DNA of 64,000 nucleotides from Arthrobacter sp. Alg241-R88 (GTDB lineage: Bacteria; Actinomycetota; Actinomycetes; Actinomycetales; Micrococcaceae): assembly GCF_900537115.1 (NCBI RefSeq), contig NZ_UNRG01000002.1, forward strand, positions 248,591 to 312,590. Direction: 5' to 3'. Shown one piece after another: positions 7,082 to 15,255 of this stretch. Numbering within the stretch: the stretch's first letter is position 1; every line of letters begins with the position of its first letter. A program made the position numbers and the translations under genes. The notes under the pieces are model-generated. The model was not told where the DNA came from. It saw only the letters and a program-made list of their open reading frames with translations, and ran no database searches.

Positions 7082-8584
7082 CTAGTTCGCGTAGGGGTCT
7101 GCGATGCCGATGTATTGGGTGGTGGTGTATTCGGCGATGCCTTCTGAGCCGCCTTCGCGGCCGAGGCCGGATTGCTTAACGCCGCCGAAGGGTGCTGCGG
7201 CGTTGGAGATGACGCCGGCGTTGAAGCCGACCATGCCGAATTCGATCTGTTCGGCCACGCGCAGGAGCCGGTTGAAGTCGCTGCTGTACAGGTAGGACGC
7301 CAGGCCATATTCGCTGGCGTTGGCCAGGCGGATGGCGTCCTCCTCCGTTGTGAAGGTGGTGACGGGGGCGACGGGTCCGAAGATTTCCTGGCCCAGGATC
7401 GCAGCATCGTTGGGCACGCCTCCAAGGACCGTGGGCTGGTAGAAGTAGCCGGGACCATCCACGGGTGCGCCGCCGGTGACGGCTGTTGCTCCGGCGTCGA
7501 CGGCGGCACTCACCAGTGCGTGCACGTCGTCCCTGGCGCCGGCGTCGATCAGCGGGCCCACCTGGGCGGCGGGGTTGGTGCCGCGGCCGGTGGCCAGCGC
7601 GCCCATCGCCGCGGCGAACTTGGCGGTGAACTCCTGTGCCACTGATTCGTGGACGAGGAAGCGGTTGGCGGCGGTGCAGGCTTCGCCCATGTTCCGCATC
7701 TTCGCGGCCATGGCCCCTTCGACGGCCTTGTCGAGGTCCGCGTCCTCGAAGACGATGAAGGGGGCGTTCCCGCCGAGTTCCATCGAGGTGCGGAGCACGT
7801 TCTGCGCGGCGTCGGCCATCAGCCGCTTGCCGACCGGGGTGGAGCCGGTGAAGCTCACCTTCCGGAGCCGGGAGTCCTTCAACAGCGGCCCGGAAATTCC
7901 CGAAGCGGAGGAGGATGTGACGACGTTGAGGACGCCGGCGGGCAGCCCGGCGTCGAGCATGGTCTGCGCGAAGTACTGCGCCGTCAGCGGGGTGAGTTTG
8001 GCGGGTTTGAGGACCATGGTGCACCCGGCCGCGACGGCGGGAGCGACTTTGCGGGTGGCCATCGCGAGCGGGAAGTTCCACGGCGTGATGAGCAGGCATG
8101 GACCGATAGGTTTGTGCTGGACCAGGATCTTGTTTTTGCCTTCGGGGGTGGTGAGGTAGCGGCCGTAGTCGCGGACGGTTTCCTCGGAGAACCAGCGCAG
8201 GAACTCTGCCCCGTAGGTGACTTCGCCGCGGGCTTCGGCCAAGGGTTTGCCCATTTCCAGGGTCATGAGCAGGGCGAAGTCCTCGGCCCGTTCGGTGACC
8301 AGGTCAAAAGCCCGGCGCAGGATCTCGGCCCGCACCCGTGGCGCGGTGCGCGCCCACGACGCCTGCACGGCGTCGGCGGCATCCAACGCTGCAATCGCGT
8401 CATCGCTTGTGGCGGAAGCGAGGGTGGCGAGGACCTCCCCGGTAGCGGGATCGTGCACGTCGAACGTGCCGCCGTCGGACGCCTCCCGCCACTGCCCGCC
8501 AATCAACAGGCCGGTCGGGACGGAAGCAAGAAGGGAAGCCTCCCGCTCGGGTGAAACGGCAGGGGACATTGTGGAGACAGTCAT
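7082..8584 (-). CDS. gabD: NAD(P)-dependent succinate-semialdehyde-type dehydrogenase
   Basis: 500-residue aldehyde dehydrogenase of the GabD subgroup, oxidising succinate semialdehyde or a related short semialdehyde to the acid. Visible: PWNFPLAMATRK near residue 168, the catalytic Glu in MELGGNAPF (about 270) and catalytic Cys in GEACTAANR (about 304), and the C-terminal PFGGVKQSGLGREGG typical of GabD-type enzymes. Downstream of a Baeyer-Villiger pathway, an omega-oxo acid left after lactone opening would be a natural substrate; that is inference. It is the last gene of the leftward set E1-E2-ThDP-gabD, with about 75 bases separating it from the broken ThDP gene, and it ends at a strong terminator. 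Confidence 0.9.
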   Translation of the reverse strand: MTVSTMSPAVSPEREASLLASVPTGLLIGGQWREASDGGTFDVHDPATGEVLATLASATSDDAIAALDAADAVQASWARTAPRVRAEILRRAFDLVTERAEDFALLMTLEMGKPLAEARGEVTYGAEFLRWFSEETVRDYGRYLTTPEGKNKILVQHKPIGPCLLITPWNFPLAMATRKVAPAVAAGCTMVLKPAKLTPLTAQYFAQTMLDAGLPAGVLNVVTSSSASGISGPLLKDSRLRKVSFTGSTPVGKRLMADAAQNVLRTSMELGGNAPFIVFEDADLDKAVEGAMAAKMRNMGEACTAANRFLVHESVAQEFTAKFAAAMGALATGRGTNPAAQVGPLIDAGARDDVHALVSAAVDAGATAVTGGAPVDGPGYFYQPTVLGGVPNDAAILGQEIFGPVAPVTTFTTEEDAIRLANASEYGLASYLYSSDFNRLLRVAEQIEFGMVGFNAGVISNAAAPFGGVKQSGLGREGGSEGIAEYTTTQYIGIADPYAN

Positions 8585-8658
8585 AAAGGGAAGTCCTTAA
8601 GGGTTATACGGGTTTCGACAGGCTCAAATACGAGGCCGATGCTGGTTGTGGGGGAGGG

Positions 8659-9737
8659 CTAGTAGGCTTTGACCCGCTGCTCAACCACCAGATGGATGAG
8701 CGCGAAGACGCGGTCCTCCTCGATGGCTCTCAGCGACGCTGTGATAGCGGCAGGAATGTCAGCATCGCGTTCCACCTTGACGCCGAAGCCCCCAAAGGCC
8801 TCTGCCATGAGCGCGAACTCAGGGTTTTTCAATTGGGTGCCCGAAACACGTTCGGGGTAATGGCGCTCTTGATGCGTGCGGATTGTCCCGTATTCCTGGT
8901 TGTCCATCACGATGACCAGGGGAGTGGCGCCATACTGGGCCGCGGTGGCCAGTTCCTGCCCATTCATGAGGAATTCGCCGTCTCCCATTCGGCCGCTGCA
9001 GGAATATGGTGCTTTTCCAGCCAGCGCGTCAGCTGGTCGGCGCCTTCCTGGGTCCAATCGTTTCCGCCGGTGACAAACAACGGCTTGCTGGACGCCGCCA
9101 GGGCATCGGCCAGCGCGGCCGCGTCCACAGTGGTCATGCCACCGGTGGCGACCGGGATCGGCGGATGGAGTTCGGCGGGGATCTGCCGGCGGATAACGTC
9201 TTCCGGCAGGCCAACGACGACGGGACCTGGCCGTCCGCTCATCGCCGCGAAGAGGGCTTCGGCGACGATTTCCGAGGCACGTTCTGCGTGGTCGAGGACC
9301 ATCACGCGCTTGGCGCCGGTATCGAACCAGGCTTTGATGTCGAACTCCTGGAATGCCTCGCGGTCCCTGTGGGCAAAGGGAATCAGCCCCACGAACAGAA
9401 CCATGGGGGTGGAGTCCTGCCAGGCGGTGTGCAGGCCAACATGGGCATTGGCCGCGCCGGGCCCACGGGTAACCATCGCGATTCCCGGCAGCTGGTTCAT
9501 CTTGCCGTCAGCCTCGGCCATGTATGTGGCGCCACCTTCATGACGGCACACGATGGTTTCGATGGACGAGTCGTGGAGTCCGTCAAGAACGTCGAGGAAG
9601 CTCTCACCCGGCACCACATGGGCCCGCTTGATGCCGTGGGAGGCGAGCGTATCAACAATGACGTGCCCGGCGGACTTACGGGATACCTGCAGCAGGTCCC
9701 CTGGCAATTCGTCTTGCTCTGCCGTTACTTGTGTCAT
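8659..9737 (-). pseudogene. ThDP-dependent enzyme (acetolactate synthase/decarboxylase type), internally deleted and frameshifted
   Basis: The start (ATG at 9737) gives a normal ThDP-enzyme N-terminal domain with the catalytic Glu in CRHEGGATYMAEADGK and AMVTRGPGAANA, then runs into a stop at 8964. In the next frame, from about 8998, comes the C-terminal ThDP motif (GDGEFLMNGQEL, then VMDNQEYGTI). The two parts meet near 8990-9005; roughly a third of the usual 550 residues, the central domain, is missing and the frame shifts. So the gene cannot make a working enzyme of this family. Intact relatives decarboxylate or ligate 2-oxoacids; position next to E1/E2 suggests the same pathway. A deletion in the organism or an assembly collapse would both produce this. 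Confidence 0.8.
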
Positions 9738-9799
9738 GAAATATAGGCCTTTTCGCTGGATGCCGCGTCTTTGCGCAACAAGTTCAGTGGGGGATGCGA

Positions 9800-11113
9800 T
9801 TACAGGAGGATGCTGAGCGGGTTCTCGATGCGCGCTTTGAAGGCGGCCAGCAATTGTGCTGCCACCGCACCGTCGATTACACGGTGGTCTGCGGAGAGGG
9901 TGCAACTCATCACCGTGGCAACTGCCAGCTGGCCGTCGCGCACCACCGGACGTTGCTCGGCCGCCCCCACGGCCAGGATCCCGGCTTGGGGCGGGTTGAG
10001 AATTGCGGAGAACTCCCGTGTCCCGTACATCCCCAGGTTCGTCAAGCTAAAGGACCCGCCCTCGAGTTCCTGTTGCCGGATCCGGCCCGCGGCCGCACGT
10101 TCTTTGTAGTCGCCCATGGTTCTCCCCAGGGAGCTGAGGGAGAGGCTTTCCAGGCCGCGGACCACCGGCGTCAGCAGCCCGTCTGTGGTTGCGATTGCCA
10201 CGGCGACATCCACAGTGGAATACCGGCGGATGGCGTCTCCTTGCCAGGAAGCGTTTGCGGCTGGCACGTCCACAAGCGCACCTCCCAGGGCTTTGAGGAC
10301 AAGATCATTGACGGTTGCCTTCTGCCCCGCAGGGAGTGAGTCCTGGTTAATTTGCTTGCGTAAAGCCAGGAGTGCGTCCATTTCGACGTCAATGGAGACG
10401 TAGAAATGGGGAACGGTGGTCTTCGACTCGGTCAGCCGCCGTGCGATGGCCTTCCGCATGCCTGAGAGCGGTACGTCCTGGAAGTTTTGCACCCTTGGCG
10501 CCTGCTGCGCTTCCGCTGGGGACAACACGACAGTTTCTTGCGGCTGTGGAGTTGGCTCGGGGGTGGCTGCCTGCTGCCGGCGGGCCATTTCAACATCTCC
10601 GCGCAGGATCCTGCCATTGGGTCCGGAGCCTGCCAAGGCTGAGAGGTCGACGCCCAGTTCTTTTGCAAGCTTTCGAGCAAGGGGTGACCCGAATATGCGC
10701 GAGTCACGTCCCTGAGCATTGCGGGACGGTTCCTGGGTCGCGTCCGGAGCCGCAGGCCGCGTATCCCGCCGCGTTGTTGGTGCTTCAGTGTCCTCGGGCA
10801 CGGGGTGCTCGGCAAGGCTGTGGGAGGCGCCGCCCGCGGAGGCGATCTGCTTGTCTACGGACGCGTCGTCTTCCCCCGCTTCTACGAGCACAGCAATGGG
10901 CTCACCGACACCTACGGAAGTTCCCGGCTGTATTAACAGCCTTCCGATAGTGCCGGGAAACTCAGCCTGCAGTTCAACAGTGGCCTTTTCAGTCTCAATT
11001 TCGGCGATGGGCTGTCCGGCGGCGATGGTGTCACCTATTTTTACGAGCCAGTCCTGGAGTGCTGCCTCGGTGGCGTCTGCGACGACGGCCGGCATAGTGA
11101 TGATGGTTGCCAT
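9800..11113 (-). CDS. Dihydrolipoamide acyltransferase (E2) of a 2-oxoacid dehydrogenase complex
   Basis: 437 residues with the full E2 order: one lipoyl domain (residues 1-80, lipoylated Lys in EIETEKATVE), a Pro/Thr-rich linker, the peripheral-subunit-binding domain (SPLARKLAKELGVDL ... GPNGRILRGDVE, about 145-180), a second linker, and the catalytic acyltransferase core ending in DHRVIDGA (His and Asp of the active site). It transfers the acyl group made by E1 to CoA. It begins 26 bases after the E1 fusion gene, so they are translated from one operon. No E3 (lipoamide dehydrogenase) gene is nearby; a chromosomal E3 is presumably shared. Substrate class (acetoin, branched-chain or other 2-oxoacid) is not certain. 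Confidence 0.93.
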   Translation of the reverse strand: MATIITMPAVVADATEAALQDWLVKIGDTIAAGQPIAEIETEKATVELQAEFPGTIGRLLIQPGTSVGVGEPIAVLVEAGEDDASVDKQIASAGGASHSLAEHPVPEDTEAPTTRRDTRPAAPDATQEPSRNAQGRDSRIFGSPLARKLAKELGVDLSALAGSGPNGRILRGDVEMARRQQAATPEPTPQPQETVVLSPAEAQQAPRVQNFQDVPLSGMRKAIARRLTESKTTVPHFYVSIDVEMDALLALRKQINQDSLPAGQKATVNDLVLKALGGALVDVPAANASWQGDAIRRYSTVDVAVAIATTDGLLTPVVRGLESLSLSSLGRTMGDYKERAAAGRIRQQELEGGSFSLTNLGMYGTREFSAILNPPQAGILAVGAAEQRPVVRDGQLAVATVMSCTLSADHRVIDGAVAAQLLAAFKARIENPLSILL

Positions 11114-11139
11114 GATGAATGTCCTTCGATGGATCGGGT

Positions 11140-13356
11140 TCAGGAACGGCCGAGGTTGCGGGCTACTTCGTCGAAGCCGGCAAGGACGTCGTCGAGATCG
11201 GCGTTGGCGGCAGCCTCAAGAACCTTCGAGATGCTCGGCGCGGCTTCCTTCCCCGTTACCCTTTGGATGGGCTGGTCAAGGTAGTCGAAGAATCTGCGCT
11301 GGATCTCATCCGAGAGCCAGCCGCCATATGAGGTGCCTCGGGCACCCTGCTCGACGATCAGGACGTTATTGGTTTTCTGGATCGAGGCGCCGATGGTGTC
11401 CCAGTCCAGCGAGGCCCGGTCGAGCCACCGCAGATCGATAATTTCCGGGTCCAGATCCGGGCGTTGCTCAGCCGCCTGCAGTGAAACGTCCACCATGTTC
11501 AGGTAGCTCAGTACGGTGACGCCTTCGCCCGCTCGCCGTACGGCAGCTTTGCCGACAGGCAACTGGTAATCAAGATTCCCTTCGGGAATGCTTCCCTTGG
11601 TCCCGTAGAGGTCGACGTGTTCAAGAACGAGCACCGGGTCCTGGAGTTCCAAAGCTGTGTTCATCAGCCCGATATAGTCGTGCGGTGTTGACGGCGCTAC
11701 GATGCGCCAGCCCGGGTTGTTGGCAAAGATGCCTGCCGGGTCCATGGAATGCTGGGAGCCATAGCCGGCTCCCATTGCCACCTTGGAGCGAAGCACCACA
11801 GGCATGGAGGACTGCCCGCCGAACATGTGCCGGGCCTTGCCAATCTGGTTGAAAATCTGGTCAGCGGCAACCCACAGGAAGTCCGAATACATGAACTCCA
11901 CGACGGGCTTATAGCGCCCTGTCATGGACAGGCCGCCTGCCAGGCCTGCGAAGGCGTTCTCGCTGATCGGAGTGCCCAGCACCCGGTCGGGATAAGCATC
12001 TTTAAGGCCCCGGGTCGCCCCGTTGGTGCCGCCTTTGAGCCGGTGCACATCTTCGCCGAGGACCAGCACGCCCGGGTCCAGGTCCATTCGGCGATCGAGG
12101 ACATCTGCAATGGCATCCACGAAGCGGCGCTCCACGGTGCCCTCTTCGACTTCTTCGCCAGATGCTGTGCCGGTCAATGCCGGTTCGCTCCTGATATCGG
12201 TATCCACGGCGGCGGGATCCGGCCAAAGAGTGGGGCGGATCCGGCGGGCGCCTTTAGCGCTTTCCGGGTCCTTCTCCGTGATCTCATCAACAATTCGGAT
12301 GATTTGCTCCGTGATGTGCGAGGTGAGATCGTTCAGTTGTTCGTCGGTGAGGAGTCCGCGCCGGGTCATCTCCGCCGCCAGTTTGGCCAGCGGGTCACGG
12401 TCACGCCACTGCTTCTCCTCTTCCTTGGTCCGGTAGCCGAAGGCGCTGCCGGGGAAGGGGCCGTTCTGGTGGAAGTAGCGGTAGGTTTCCGCCTCGATGA
12501 GGGTTGCCCCCTTGCCGGCGCGCATGTGATCCACGGCTGCCTTCTGGGCAATGTAGACCGCGAGGGGATCCATGCCGTCCACGCGCCAGGACCTGATGCC
12601 GAAGCCGGGGCCACGAGCCGCCAGGCGAGGTTCCCCGGTTACGTCCGAAACATGGGTCGAGACAGCGTAGAGATTGTTTTCGATGTAGAAGCACAGCGGC
12701 AGGCGCCAGGCAGCGGCCAGGTTCATGGTCTCAAGCGTTGACCCGATATTCGAGGCGCCGTCACCAAAATAGGTCACGGTGACCCCCATCCCAGATGCCT
12801 GCCCGCCGTCGTCCTGGATCTCTGCGTCATGGCGCTGGGCCCACGCATTGCCCGCGGCAAGCGGCACTCCGCCACCCACGATCGCGTTTGTGCCCAAAGC
12901 TCCGGCCTCAAGCCACTGCAGGTGCATTGAGCCGCCCCTGCCGCCGCTGAAACCGGCCTTGAGCCCCAAAATCTCTGACATCGTCCGTCGGATGAATTCC
13001 GTGACCTGGTCGTTTTTTATCCCGTCGATGATCGACATACCGTTCGGGGACAGATAGGCAAGACCCTTTGCCAGGAATTGGTGATGGCCCCGGTGGGTGC
13101 CATTGACGCCGTCGGCTCCCCGCAGCGCCAAAACGGATCCCACCGCTGCTCCCTCCTGGCCAATGCTGGAGTGGGCGGGGCCGTGTACCAGGCCCTCTGC
13201 CGCCAGCTGCAGGACAACTTCCTCAAAAATGCGGATGGTGTGCATCTGAACCAGCATGGATTCGAGCAATTCGGGAGCTGCTGCGTCCCAGTCTTCGCGG
13301 GTTGTGTGTAACTGTGTGCACTCTGTCGAGTAGGTCAAGGGCGTTGTGGTTGACAT
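11140..13356 (-). CDS. 2-oxoacid dehydrogenase E1, fused alpha-beta subunits
   Basis: 738 residues joining the alpha and beta subunits that are separate (about 330 residues each) in acetoin and branched-chain 2-oxoacid dehydrogenases. The alpha part carries HSSIGQEGAAVG, GGSMHL and the ThDP motif TYFGDGASNIGS ... IENN; the beta part, after a Glu-rich linker near residue 380, has LGEDVHRLKGGTNG, TPISENAFAGLAGG and the YSDFLWVAADQIFNQ region. It decarboxylates a 2-oxoacid and reductively acylates E2. ATG 13356 was chosen over an upstream frame start at 13548 because the latter would run through the two operator palindromes and lacks protein-like sequence. It faces a GntR gene that probably controls it. 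Confidence 0.9.
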   Translation of the reverse strand: MSTTTPLTYSTECTQLHTTREDWDAAAPELLESMLVQMHTIRIFEEVVLQLAAEGLVHGPAHSSIGQEGAAVGSVLALRGADGVNGTHRGHHQFLAKGLAYLSPNGMSIIDGIKNDQVTEFIRRTMSEILGLKAGFSGGRGGSMHLQWLEAGALGTNAIVGGGVPLAAGNAWAQRHDAEIQDDGGQASGMGVTVTYFGDGASNIGSTLETMNLAAAWRLPLCFYIENNLYAVSTHVSDVTGEPRLAARGPGFGIRSWRVDGMDPLAVYIAQKAAVDHMRAGKGATLIEAETYRYFHQNGPFPGSAFGYRTKEEEKQWRDRDPLAKLAAEMTRRGLLTDEQLNDLTSHITEQIIRIVDEITEKDPESAKGARRIRPTLWPDPAAVDTDIRSEPALTGTASGEEVEEGTVERRFVDAIADVLDRRMDLDPGVLVLGEDVHRLKGGTNGATRGLKDAYPDRVLGTPISENAFAGLAGGLSMTGRYKPVVEFMYSDFLWVAADQIFNQIGKARHMFGGQSSMPVVLRSKVAMGAGYGSQHSMDPAGIFANNPGWRIVAPSTPHDYIGLMNTALELQDPVLVLEHVDLYGTKGSIPEGNLDYQLPVGKAAVRRAGEGVTVLSYLNMVDVSLQAAEQRPDLDPEIIDLRWLDRASLDWDTIGASIQKTNNVLIVEQGARGTSYGGWLSDEIQRRFFDYLDQPIQRVTGKEAAPSISKVLEAAANADLDDVLAGFDEVARNLGRS

Positions 13357-13416
13357 CTTTGGCTCCCATGGGGCGTACGTGCATCGCTTTTGCGTTCGTC
13401 CCACCATAAGTGGATG

Positions 13417-13480
13417 ATTGGATCCAATGCAAGGAGTGGAGCCCGTATTTACGCGCCAAAAATCCCGGAATGGATCCATT
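13417..13480. promoter_or_regulatory. Two GntR operator palindromes in a divergent promoter
   Basis: ATTGGATCCAAT (13417-13428) and AATGGATCCATT (13469-13480) are perfect 12-bp palindromes sharing TGGATCCA, with centres 52 bp apart (five helical turns). They lie between the E1 gene and the gntR-type gene; the second covers the expected -35 position of the regulator promoter (-10 TATGCT, 13494-13499). This fits autoregulation and repression of both directions, possibly with a loop. Confidence 0.78.
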
Positions 13481-13505
13481 GGGTCGGAGTCCTTATGCTT
13501 TAGGT

Positions 13506-14177
13506 ATGTCCACCCAAGCTGTTCTGTTGAAGAAATCGGGCGCCGCAAGCCAGCGCATCGCAGACGAACTAAGTCAAAGGATCCTCGACGGGGACCTCGC
13601 GCCCGGCACGAGGATCCGACAGGAGCAGATCGCAGAAGAGTTCGGCGTCAGCAGATTGCCGATCCGTGAAGCCTTGCGAATCCTTGAATCGCACGGACTC
13701 GTCACACTGGTCGCCTCATCCGGGGCCTGGGTCAGTTCCATGAACCTCGCTGAGTGCCAGGAGACGTATCTGATCAGAGAACGGCTTGAGCCGCTCGCGC
13801 TGGGCCAGGCCATCGACAGCGTCAGCATTGAAACCTTGGATCGGCTCACTCAGCTGGCCGGCGAGATGGAGAACTGCCAGGTGGTGGAGGACTTCGTCGA
13901 ACTGGACCGTGAATTCCACCTGTTGAGCTTTCAAGATGCGGGCATGCCGACCTTGCTGGAGATAGTCGAGAGGCTCTGGAACACCACCCAGCATTACCGG
14001 CGCGCGTACGTGCAGCTGATCGGTCCCGAGGGACTCGACGACACACATTTGGAGCACAGGCTCCTTGTGGCGGCCATCCGCCGTCGTGACACCCGCTCTG
14101 CTGAGGAATTGCTGGCCATGCATGTCCGCAAAACACGCATGGCCCTGCTTGATCACCCTGAAATATTCGATCGCTAG
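13506..14177 (+). CDS. GntR-family regulator, FCD type
   Basis: 223-residue regulator with an N-terminal winged helix (SQRIADELSQRILDGDLAPGTRIRQEQIAEEFGVSRLPIREAL in pieces, residues 14-57) and a C-terminal all-helical FCD ligand domain whose metal-site residues are visible (ELDREFHLL, HLEHRLLVAAI, AMHVRKTR). FCD domains usually bind carboxylates via a metal. The ATG at 13506 follows a -10 TATGCT by six bases, with no Shine-Dalgarno, so the transcript is probably leaderless. It is divergent from the E1 gene across two palindromes and 21 bases upstream of a VOC gene, probably its operon partner. Likely represses the E1-E2 operon until an organic acid intermediate appears. Confidence 0.9.
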   Translation: MSTQAVLLKKSGAASQRIADELSQRILDGDLAPGTRIRQEQIAEEFGVSRLPIREALRILESHGLVTLVASSGAWVSSMNLAECQETYLIRERLEPLALGQAIDSVSIETLDRLTQLAGEMENCQVVEDFVELDREFHLLSFQDAGMPTLLEIVERLWNTTQHYRRAYVQLIGPEGLDDTHLEHRLLVAAIRRRDTRSAEELLAMHVRKTRMALLDHPEIFDR

Positions 14178-14198
14178 AAATAGTTGGTGGAGAACCAC

Positions 14199-14753
14199 AT
14201 GAACCAGGACGTCGAACAGCAAGACATCGCCCTCAAGGAACGGCGCGGGCTGCCGGGTATCCGTGGAACGGATCACATCGGGTTCACAGTGCCCGATATG
14301 GAGCAAGCTCACGAATTCTTCGTCAACGTCATAGGGTGCCAGCATGTCTACTCGCTGGGGCCGTACCCGCAGGACCCCGAGTTGATGCGGACAAAGCTTA
14401 ATGTCCACCCGGAGGCGACACTGGCGGAGATACGCTTCTACCGCTGCTTCAACGGGGCAAATTTTGAGGTCTTCAACTACTCCTCCCCGGATCAACGGCG
14501 GGAACAGCCCCGCAACAGTGACATTGGCGGTCATCACATCGCCTTCTATGTCGAGGACCTCGACGTAGCTGTCGACTATCTCAAAAACCACGGGATCCAG
14601 GTGCTTGGGGAACCGACCTCAAGTTCAGGAGCCAGCAAAGGCCAGCGTTGGGTCTACTTCCTGGCGCCGTGGGGAATGCAATTCGAACTCGTGTCCTTTC
14701 CGCAGGGAAAAGCGTACGAATCACAATCCCCACTGCGGCTCTGGATGCCCTAG
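14199..14753 (+). CDS. VOC-family (glyoxalase/dioxygenase fold) protein
   Basis: 184-residue vicinal-oxygen-chelate protein. Two beta-alpha-beta-beta-beta modules are visible; metal-ligand candidates are His in GTDHIGFTVPD (about residue 26), Glu in LAEIRFYRC/FEVFNY, His in GGHHIAFYVEDLD (about residue 115) and Glu in GMQFELVSFP (about 168). The family includes extradiol dioxygenases, glyoxalases and epimerases; the motif order FYVEDLDVAVDYLK followed by GMQFELV is that of many uncharacterised lyase/dioxygenase-like members linked to catabolic clusters. ATG 14199 has GGTGGAG upstream. It shares direction and a 21-base gap with the GntR gene. Reaction unknown. Confidence 0.82.
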   Translation: MNQDVEQQDIALKERRGLPGIRGTDHIGFTVPDMEQAHEFFVNVIGCQHVYSLGPYPQDPELMRTKLNVHPEATLAEIRFYRCFNGANFEVFNYSSPDQRREQPRNSDIGGHHIAFYVEDLDVAVDYLKNHGIQVLGEPTSSSGASKGQRWVYFLAPWGMQFELVSFPQGKAYESQSPLRLWMP

Positions 14754-15130
14754 GGAGACCTGGCCCTACTGCAATCCCGGGCCGAGCCCGTGCCGCAGAT
14801 CGGCTGGTCCTAACCCGCGCAGAGTTTCTGCGAGGGGCCAGCGGCCGTGTCGAGGGCTTCGATGTAGCGAGTGAGCGCATCACGGTTGTGGATCAGAAAA
14901 TCGATTTCTGGGACATCCGCGCGCGCTCATGCAAGCCACCAAGCCCTGCTCTTCGTAGCACAGCAGCGTGCGTGCCGGAACACCTGACCGCTTTGCCAGT
15001 CCTCCAATACGCCTGGTATTCCTTCGCTGGGGAACTGCATGGGCACTATCACTAGTGGCAATGCATAAATGGCCACAAGGTCACGAAGTATCACAATATG
15101 AAAGTTTAGTGAGACAGACGAAAGTTTTTC
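14754..15130. other. Intergenic stretch with a possible gene remnant
   Basis: No intact gene. On the minus strand, 14926 to 14810 encodes a 38-codon protein-like segment (containing EIDFLIHNRDALTRYIEAL, ending in a TAG at 14810) with an in-frame stop just before it; it reads like the C-terminal tail of a lost gene but I cannot name the family. The rest shows nothing clear. GAAAGTTT occurs at 15100 and 15120 as a 20-bp-spaced direct repeat just upstream of the transporter promoter and could be an operator. Confidence 0.3.
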
Positions 15131-15159
15131 TTGACGCGCGGTGTGAATCGAACTAGCGT
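15131..15159 (+). promoter_or_regulatory. Sigma-70-type promoter of the MHS transporter gene
   Basis: TTGACG (15131-15136) and TAGCGT (15154-15159) with a 17-bp spacer, the best -35/-10 match seen in the window. It stands 96 bases before the transporter ATG. Direct repeats GAAAGTTT at 15100 and 15120 lie just upstream. Confidence 0.7.
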
Positions 15160-15255
15160 CGACGTACCGACCCGGCCGCACGAAGAAGAGCGTCTGGCGG
15201 ATTCCACCTGTAACCCGGTCGCCTTTGGTGCCGGCGGAAACACCCAGGAGAACAC

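Noticed and set aside
7649..8554. Long plus-strand frame inside the aldehyde dehydrogenase gene
   Set aside because: Antisense shadow caused by high GC; the minus-strand protein has all catalytic motifs.
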